Source: Anastatus disparis (taxonomy: Eukaryota > Arthropoda > Insecta > Hymenoptera > Eupelmidae). From it: a DNA stretch of 64,000 nucleotides. Both the position numbers and the translations under genes were made by a program. A model generated the notes under the pieces. The model ran no database searches, was not told the DNA's origin, and saw nothing but the letters and a program-made list of their open reading frames with translations. Where the stretch lies: positions 1,787,001 to 1,851,000 of the forward strand of contig JAFFSR010000351.1 of NCBI GenBank assembly GCA_017163975.1, written 5' to 3'. This document shows positions 56,670 to 64,000 of the stretch, piece after piece (position 1 is the stretch's first letter; each line of letters begins with the position of its first letter).

Positions 56670-56939
56670 GTGTGAGAGAGAAGGAGTGGTGAAGGGAGAG
56701 GGAGTGTGAAGAAGGACAGGTAGAAGAAGGCGTATAGTGTGGGAGAAGAGCATATAATTGAGAAATAAAATTTGCAAGAAGTATAATGTGTATTATGTAT
56801 TATGTACAATAAGTATAAATGAAAATTACTATGAGACAACATACACACGCATGCACACACATATACACTAAACATACAAAACAGTTGTAAAATATGCTGA
56901 GATGAAATAAAGTTTATTATTATTATAAAGAGGGGCAGC

Positions 56940-57140
56940 TTTCGCGCAAGCTTGAGCCTTCTGATATAAAAAGACTGGCCCTTACATGACAGTCAGTCAG
57001 TACTTTTTGCAAATTCAAACAAATATTCAAATGTACAATTCGTTTTACTTTACAATTCATTGATATTACCTTTCAATATTTTTAATACAAAGTTTAAATT
57101 ATAAAATATTGATTTGTGACACTCACGCTCATCATAGAAA
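56940..57140 (+). promoter_or_regulatory. TATA-containing sequence right of the LINE
   Basis: CTTCTGATATAAAAAGACTG lies at about 56957-56976, followed by CATGACAGTCAGTCAGTAC about 20-30 bp on, like a TATA box with an AGT-rich start site. It may be the U3/R part of the LTR that starts at 49669 and was split by the LINE insertion. No downstream primer-binding site was recognised. Confidence 0.35.
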
Positions 57141-57643
57141 ATAAAAGTAAGTCAAAATATTATAATAAAAGGTTTATTTTATTTCCTTATTCCCTTTTTC
57201 TTTTCATTTTTACTAACAAATTAATGCGCATCGTTTACCAACTGTAATCAGTTTGTGTAAACGATAATTGTAGACAGTTGCCGATTAGAGTAGTTGTTTG
57301 CATAGCATTTTATTATTTTCTAGCTCTGGCATTCCGTCAAATTTCCACAAAAGAGAGATTTGATAGAAAATTCTCTTTGAGAATTCTCAAGTGCTTTCCT
57401 TATTTTTCTTTATTTTTATTTTGTTTATACTCTCAAAAAGATTGCTAACTAAGAAAGTATGATTTATTAAAAATCCAAGAGTTATTAGATAGAAATATCT
57501 AGGCTCATTAAAGAATTTCTCAACACTAAGCAAACGTCACACATCTATAACAATTTCTTTGAATTAAACAAATATTTTTTTTTATAGTCGAGTTGCGACG
57601 CCGTTCGGCATCGCTATTTTATTAAGAAAATAAAATATGAATA
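57141..57643. other. Spacer, no gene seen
   Basis: AT-rich DNA. A short GC patch, GTTGCGACGCCGTTCGGCAT at 57592-57611, lies just before the palindrome. Confidence 0.5.
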
Positions 57644-59714
57644 ATAGTCTAGGCGTCCAGAGGGTTTCGTATGAAGTTAGAGGTCCCACCAAGCAAATAG
57701 GTGATTTATATGTATTTTGAGCTGCTGAATCCGAATTCGTAACTTGCTTTTCGCGCAAGTGGTCGAGTAATTTTTTATAAACAAATTGATTGTTTAAATG
57801 GCTATAGTTTATGAACTACAATAGATGCAGTGATTTTCTCTGCGAAAACTTGTTCTTTAATAAAAATAACAAAAAAAATCGTTTTTGTTGCATGTCAATT
57901 CGATAATTAGAACCAGAGATATGGCAAATATATTGCAAAAAAACATAGAGACGTAGCGGAAGCGCGGAACGCCCTGGTAAAAACCTCATAATTTGACTAC
58001 TAATTAATATTTTTTGAAGTTCAACATGTGTTTAAAAAATGGCAGAGTCTCAGCTTTAATGATAAATTGTTATATATTACTTTCAAGTGTTAATAAATAT
58101 GCTAGAATGATTTAAAGCAGAAAAGTTTTCAATTTTTCAGAATCTTGTTTGTTTATAACGAAATGATATAGGTTAGCGAACAAAATATTTCTATATATTT
58201 TATAAAGAATAATAGGAAATTTGATCTAGTTTAAGAATCTGTCTGGTTTTTCAAATTTAAGTAAGTAGAACCTGAGATATCGCAAATTTGAGCTGTAGCG
58301 CCAACTCCTTGCAATACGACATATGTGTGCAATATGGCGATCGCTTTCCCTATTAAAAATTCTTTTATTATAAGGTAAGTAATTTCATTTTCTTGTAATA
58401 CAATTAATTTTAACTCTGCATCAGGAAATTAAATAAAAATTTAATAAAAAAGGATTCAGCTAAAAATAGATGACTCTAATAAATCGGAAGGTTAAAACAA
58501 ATTTTTTGAATAAAATAGATTGTCGTTCTTTTTGCAATTGCAAAAAAAAAAACAAATGTAAAAAGACTCCATAAGTTGAGTAAATTGTTTACTATTATAG
58601 TAGAAAAATCAATGATTATTTGAAACCCTAAATCTACTTCATTTAAATGTATTATACACTTCAAGCATATACTACTGGAGAAAGCCTCCGAATGGCAGAA
58701 AGCGTTACAAGGCGAAGAGAGAGAAAGCCTCTATTTTGGTACGTGCTTTCTCTCTCTAGCCTGATTTGATTGGCTGCTTCTGTTTCCCACTAAGAAAGTG
58801 AGAGAGAGAGATAGCACGTACCAAAATAGAGGCTTTTTCTCTCTTCGCCTTGTAACGTAGTTAATAGCTGGGAGGCTTCCTCCAGTAGTATATGCTCGAA
58901 GATTATACATCATTAATATTATGACAAAGTATATAAAATAGAGTCGAGTGAAAAGTGATTTTATTAGAAAAGGATGAGATTACTTACCTTATAATAAAAG
59001 AATTTTTAATAAGGAAAGCGATCGCTATATTGCACACATGTGTCGTATTGCAAGGAGTTGGCGCTACAGCTTAAATTTGCGATATTTCAGGTTCTACTTA
59101 CTTAAATTTGAAAAACTGGACAGATTCTTAAATAAGATCAAATTTCCTATCATTCTCTATCAAAAATATAGAAATATTTTGTTCGCTAACCTATATTATT
59201 TCGTTATAAACAAAGACAATTCTGAAAAATTGAAAATTTTTTCTGCTTTAAATCATTCTAGCTTATTTATCAATATTTGAAAGTAATATATAACAATTTA
59301 TCATTAAAGCTGAGACTCTGAAATTTTTCAAACACATGTTGAACTTCCAAAAATTAGTAGTCGAGTTATAAGGTTTTTTACCAGGGCGCTCCGCGCTAGC
59401 GCTACGTCTCTATGTTTTTTTGCAATATATTTGCCATATCTCTGGTTCTAATTATCGAATTGACATGCAACAAAAACGATTTTTTTTGTTATTTTTATTA
59501 AAGAACAAGTTTTCGCAGAGAAAATCACTGCATCTATTGTAGTTCATAAACTATAGCCATTTAAACAATCAATTTGTTTATAAAAAATTACTCGACCACT
59601 TGCGCGTAAAGCAAGTTGCGAATTCGGATTCAGCAGCTCAAAATACATATAAATCACCTATTTGCTTGGTGGGACCTCTAACTTCATACGAAACCCTCTG
59701 GGCGCCTAGACTAT
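57644..59714. mobile_element. 2.07-kb palindrome with ~750-bp arms
   Basis: ATAGTCTAGGCGTCCAGAGG at the left end is complementary to the right end, CTCTGGGCGCCTAGACTAT. Arms run to about 58395 and from about 58965, with roughly 95% identity by eye. They include TGGGACCTC/GAGGTCCCA, GTGGTCGAGTAAT and CGCCAACTCCTTGCAATACG. The ~570-bp centre contains a separate MITE. No transposase is seen; the plus-strand frame at 59038-59280 is a read of the arm. Confidence 0.9.
58659..58901. mobile_element. 243-bp hAT-like MITE with ATTATACA duplication
   Basis: The 8-bp ATTATACA lies at 58651-58658 and 58902-58909. Between them the ends CTTCAAGCATATACTACTGG and CCAGTAGTATATGCTCGAAG are inverted repeats. 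A second inner inverted repeat (GGCGAAGAGAGAGAAAGCCT, then CTATTTTGGTACGTGC, with complement) gives a near-complete foldback. An 8-bp duplication fits hAT-type elements. It sits in the centre of the larger palindrome. Confidence 0.9.
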
Positions 59715-59819
59715 AAAACTATAGAACGTACATTTTTTTTTAAAATAAATCTTTTTTCTCTTGATGCTACTTAACAGGGTGTAATTTTTGTGATTTTCTT
59801 TTATTAAGAATGTTGTATG

Positions 59820-62050
59820 GATTTTATTTTTCATGGGTCGGAGCCGTAGTTATAGAATTTGAATCGAGCGATTTTCCCGCTCGATTTTGTCTGCCTAGAC
59901 ATCATAGTAAAAGAACGAAAATAACGAGAGAGTTTGTTTGCGCCGAAGGAAGAAAGAAAAACAAGAAAGAAAGAAGATGAAGAGAAAAAGAATAAAGCGA
60001 ACTATAAAGACTTTTTGTAATTTATAAATCGAAGCGAAAGATTTTCTATTAGGTATATGCGTCAAACAAGAGTAAAGCTGCGTATTAGTATCAAGTGAGA
60101 GTGAGCGAGAGAACAAATACATGCTTGCGAGCGAGAAAAAGAGAGAGCGAAAGAAGGACTAAGCGCCGGCGCCTCTCTTAAAAGAAATAGTATTTTATGC
60201 GTCATAATTTATTATATTAGTTGAAATAAATTTAGAATAATTATTACGAGTGTGTGAGATGAAATAATTTATTAAATTAGTTAATAATAATAGGGCGTGA
60301 AACAGAAATAAATAATAGCCAATGAGATTGTTACGCGCCGATTGTTAGTTAATATTTTGTCGAAAACGAAGCGCTGTGATTGGCCCGCCGTCAACGGACT
60401 TGTCGTTCCTCGCCGAACAAAGCGGGCCTTGTCGTCAATCGTTGTTGAGTCTTGCAGCGAAGCGGTCGTGTTCAGAGAGAGAATCCGAGAGTTTTTTTGT
60501 GTGTGCCTTTGTTAAGAAAGAGTTTTCTTGTGTCGAGTTTTTTTTTAGTTTTGTGTTCAATTTTCTATAAAAGAGTTTTTCGTGTGAGATAAATATTAAT
60601 AAATTATTTAGAGTCAGCGGGTAGTAGAGCCTGTAGTTTTTTTTTGTGTGTAATTTTCTTGTAAAATTTTGATTACTTAAAAAAAGCCGCGAGATTTTAT
60701 AAAAGAAATAAAAGAGAGAATAAAGAGCGTTCGTTCATTTAAAATAGCGTGGGTATATCCGAGTGTAGTTGCGCCTTTTTTTTATATTGTGTTCGTGTAG
60801 ATAAAAAGGAAAATTTCTAATCGTCTAGAGAGAACAAGGACACGGTCTTGCGTCAAAAGGCCCAGGGTAGCTTCACCAGCGGGTGTATCGAGAGAGCGAG
60901 AGAGTGAGAGAGAGCCGATCAGAGTAGCGATCATCAGCGAGGAGAAAAGCGAAGAAAAACTCTCTTTGTCTAAGGTATAGTGTGAAATTTCTTAGCGCGT
61001 ATGCTTGCATTGAATGTCTGTGTGCCGGTAAAGAAATAGAAAAATACTTTTATTTTTTGTTTAATTAACATATTTAGAATCCATTTTTCTTTTTACTTGC
61101 AATTTGTTGTGTATTAAATTCAATTGTTCTTTTCTTTTATCGAGCGCGATTTTCTGTGCAAATTCGTATGAGTGTGGTGTGAAATAGTAGTGTAAAAATA
61201 GAGAAAAAAAAAGTGTAACGAGAGCCGTGCGGTTAAAAATTATTAGAAGCGTTTTATTAAAATTTTCTGTTATATGTGTAATAATTATTCTGAAAAATAA
61301 AAGAGTGTAGAATTCGAAATTGTCGTGCGTGAAAACCATTGATAGAGATTTTCCATAGAAATAAAATTTCAGTTGATAGTCACGAGAATCGCGCCGAGTT
61401 CGTAGAAGTCAGTGTAAAATTCGAAAATAAGGAGGAGGTATAGTAGAGCCAGAAAGCAAGCAGAGCCTGCGGTGTCGTGGAGAGGCACTGGCGCGACCGT
61501 CTATGTCAGAGCCCACTAGCCGCGCGGTATAGGAGAGTGAGTGAGAAAGAGAGAGAAAGAAAGATGCAAAGAGAAACGAGAGTGAGTGAGTTGCGTATAG
61601 CATAGGCATATAAAAAGATTTTTTTTTGTAATTTCGCCCGTGTTAAATCTATGCGCCTGATTATTATATTATCAGTATTTCTTTTTGTGTGTTAAAACTT
61701 AAAAATAAGTGTGAAATTCTGTAAAAGAGAAAATTTAAATTATAATATTTTTCTTTAAAATTAATTGTGGTATATTCTTTTATTTTAACTAATTGAATCT
61801 AGTGTGTGTTAGTGTGAGAGAGAAAGTATATTCAAATTAAAAGAGTGTGCATTTAGATAAATAAAATAGAAAAAGGATCTTGGTATATAAAGATAATACA
61901 CGCGTCTCCCGAACGCGTGAATCTCGGTGGATCCCCTCTGTGATAGTCTCATCAGAAATCACAGTTTTATTAAATTTTTAGATTTTTGGCGATTCGGGAT
62001 ACTGGGACGACGTCGTCGCAAATACATCGTCACAGAGTATATGACTGAAC
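59820..62050 (+). promoter_or_regulatory. CpG-richer island, likely promoter/5'-UTR of a host gene
   Basis: Composition changes sharply: CpG-containing words (GCGAGCGAG, CGCCGGCGCC, GACGACGTCGTCGC) and GAGA tracts are common, against the AT-rich background. A candidate splice donor, GTCTAAGGTATAGTG, lies near 60968-60982 after GA-rich sequence (AGAGAGCGAGAGAGTGAGAG). A second candidate block is at 61895-62050. No ATG-led frame longer than about 65 codons and no domain were found. So it would be non-coding leader or regulatory DNA of a gene whose coding exons lie outside the window. Transcription direction is a guess. Confidence 0.4.
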
Positions 62051-62149
62051 AGAACAAATAATTATTTATTTAAAACAAAGATTCATTTTATATATTCAAA
62101 GAATCGTATGTGCACTGGCCTACTCCTAGATCAAAAAATTAAATGCTCA

Positions 62150-63545
62150 ATCATATTACCAAATTTTTGAAAACTAAAAACCATTTTTCTTTCTCATAGA
62201 GAAAACATTGTATCGTATTTAGTTTTAATTATAGAGCATTTGGAAATTTTTGAAAAAATAGTTTGTATTTAGTTAGTAAATTAGATCTCATAAACTACTT
62301 GATGGATTTGCTTCCCGTTTTGCATACAATTCATTTTTTAGTCTGACTGGGGGTAAGGCTATTAAAAATTGGTTTTGTTAAAGTAGTTTTTTTTCAGTCA
62401 TTTTAAGAATTTTAAAAAAATTTAGAATTTTCATTATTTTTGTATTTTACGTAAACTACTCAAATAATTTGCTTGAAAATTTGTAACGAATTTATCTTTG
62501 ACTGCCAAAAGAAGGAAAACTTTTGAAAACTGATTTTCTTAGCGCACTTTTAATTTCAGAGCATTTTAAAAATTTTTTTTTTAATTTCAATTTTTTTTTT
62601 TTCTATTTTACCAAAACCATTCGAAAGATTTGCTCCAAAATATGTATGCAAGTTACTTGTTACTGTCCGAAGAAAAGAAGCTTTGGAAAACTAATTTTCT
62701 CAAAGCAATTTTAATTTTAGAGCATTTTGAAAATTTAAAAAAAAATTTTCATTTTTTATTTATCTTCTATTTTGCGTAAACGATACTATAAATTTTCTAC
62801 AAAATTTTTATATAATCAATTCGCTATTGTCTGAAGAAAATAAGCTTTTGAAAACTAATTTTCTTAATGTGGTTACAATTTTCGAAAATTTTAAAGATTT
62901 TTAAAAAAATTTCAATTCTTCTTGATTTATTTTTTCTTATTTTACGTAAAGTACTTGATAGATTTATTCTAAAATTTGCAGGGAAATTATTTGCGACTGC
63001 CAAAAGAAGGGAAATTTTCAAAAATTGATTTACTTAGTGTAGTTTTAATTTTAGAGCATTTTGAAAATTTCGAAAAAGAGATTTTGAAAAGAAAATGTTA
63101 TTTATTTAGGAAATAATACTTAGGAATATAACCGATGGATTTGCTTCAAATTTTGCATACTATCTATTATTTTGTCTATGTAGACGGGAAGCTATTTAAA
63201 ATTGGTTTTAATAGAGTAGTTTTTTTTTATAGAGCCATTTAAAAAATTTTTTTTTAATTTTTCATTTTTATTTGGTATTCTACGTGAATTACTTGATGAA
63301 TTCGCTTTGAAATTCGCATGAGAATTATTTGCAAATGCTAAAAGAAGGATGACTTTTAAAAACCAATTTTCTTGGCGTAGTTTTAATTTTAGAAAATTTT
63401 TTTTTAAAATTTTCATTTTTCATTTTTTTTTCATTTTACGTAAAGTACTTAATAGATTTACTTTAAAATTTGTTTACAAGTTATTTGCTACTATCTTTAT
63501 AAAACAAGCTTTTAAAAAATAATTTTCTTAGTGTAGCTCTTTGAT
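62150..63545. repeat. Degenerate satellite, ~165-bp period, about 8 copies
   Basis: A marker (CTTTTGAAAACTAATTTTCT, then TTTTAATTTTAGAGCATTTT) recurs at about 62175, 62358, 62520, 62685, 62846, 63015, 63195, 63352 and 63509. Spacing is 157-183 bp. Between markers, each unit has a TTTTACGTAAACTACT-like word and ACTGTCTGAAGAAAAGAAGC-like word. Units are quite diverged from each other. The small ORFs in both strands here are reads of the repeat. Confidence 0.85.
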
Positions 63546-64000
63546 CACTTTTTTTGATTTCTGATTTAACGCTTTTACTAACTCTTTTCTTACTTCCTCA
63601 CTTTCTCTCTGTCCTTCTGTCTCAGATTAATCCTCATTTTTACCCTATTTTCACCCATCCTTGTCTCTCTCTTCCTATTTTCTAATTACTCTTTCATATT
63701 CACTAACTTTTCTTGAATAGAAATTGTATTTTACATTGAAATCACATTTAAAAAAATAAAATCAAATTACTAAATTCAATCAGTTCTATCAGAAAGCATT
63801 GCGCCAAAGCACTTGGCAGCGTTTTTTTAAATCTATCAATCCATGTTTTGTTTCGAAAAATAGTATTTTGAAGCTTACCACTGGAATTCTTTTTAAACAA
63901 ATAAATAATTTAATTTGCAGTCAAGTATGATTGTATGAAACAATTAATTATTTATTTGATCAATTTAATAAATTCAAAAATTCGAATTTTTATTCTTTTA
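63546..64000. other. Spacer with pyrimidine-rich tract
   Basis: A C/T-rich run ending CTTTCTCTCTGTCCTTCTG then TCTCAG at about 63600-63625 looks like a splice acceptor, but no coding frame follows. The rest is AT-rich. Confidence 0.4.

Larger units (their letters stand above)
50868..56924 (+). mobile_element. Full-length APE-type LINE with three ORFs
   Basis: The element is framed by the same 15 bases, ATAAAGAGGGGCAGC, at 50853-50867 and 56925-56939. The last 13 are unambiguous target duplication, since the 3' tail is (ATT)n. It has a 5' UTR of ~255 bp, ORF1 (51124-52338), ORF2 (52304-55602, overlapping ORF1 by ~35 bp in the +1 frame), a third ORF (55896-56669), AATAAA at 56906 and an (ATT)n tail. 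All ORFs are purine-rich. Lesions are few: three in-frame stops in ORF1/ORF2, two shifts in A runs, and one stop in ORF3. It inserted relatively recently into LTR-like DNA. Confidence 0.9.

Noticed and set aside
1..64000. tRNA and rRNA genes
   Set aside because: No cloverleaf with A and B boxes or rRNA core sequence was noticed on either strand by eye; a covariance-model scan would be needed to exclude them.

Overview
The window is AT-rich eukaryotic DNA made almost entirely of transposable elements and their debris. No host protein-coding exon, tRNA or rRNA could be recognised. The mix of elements fits an arthropod, most likely an insect: an APE-type non-LTR retrotransposon with purine-rich ORFs, CR1/jockey-like LINE fragments, a Helitron, a Tc1 element whose transposase begins MPRGK, gypsy-type gag and integrase pieces, and many palindromic MITEs. 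Strong AT bias and the LINE protein style suggest Hymenoptera, but I cannot name a species.

Layout. 0-10 kb: a tandem pair of hairpin units, a TGTGTAGAATTT degenerate repeat, a 665-bp inverted-repeat element, two decayed LINE fragments, a nested inverted-repeat element (7.34-9.14 kb) and a 29-bp minisatellite. 10-15 kb: a dead Helitron on the minus strand (zinc-finger and N-terminal, HUH Rep and Pif1-like helicase pieces) interrupted by a 5'-truncated LINE. 15-21.2 kb: short palindromes and a 3.6-kb element with terminal inverted repeats. 21.2-23.5 kb: a 5'-truncated minus-strand copy of the LINE found intact-length at 50.9 kb. 23.5-28.8 kb: degenerate repeats, an LTR-like segment, and a non-autonomous Helitron-like element (27.35-28.71 kb). 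28.8-37.5 kb: a very large inverted repeat, with outer arms nearly identical and inner arms diverged. 36.9-38.95 kb: a Tc1 element whose dead transposase gene seems to carry an 87-bp intron.

38.95-50.85 kb: gypsy-type debris (integrase C-terminus, gag broken by a 218-bp hairpin element, a membrane-segment tail ORF, a polypurine tract and a possible LTR), plus a 1.8-kb element filled with a 242-bp satellite. 50.87-56.92 kb: a full-length LINE with a 13-15-bp target site duplication, ORF1, ORF2 (APE and RT) and an unexpected third ORF downstream of ORF2. 57.6-59.7 kb: a 2.07-kb palindrome with a nested 243-bp hAT-like MITE. 59.8-62.05 kb: a GC- and CpG-richer island that looks like a promoter or 5'-UTR of an unseen host gene. 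62.15-63.55 kb: a degenerate satellite with a period of about 165 bp.

The most interesting signals are the LINE's third ORF (coiled coil plus an RRM-like fold, present in two copies), a set of unrelated hairpin elements that share one apex motif (GAGCnGAAGnnGAGGG), the giant inverted repeat with its conversion-like identity gradient, and a transposon-borne satellite. All alignments were made by eye, so boundaries are approximate unless a target duplication is cited.
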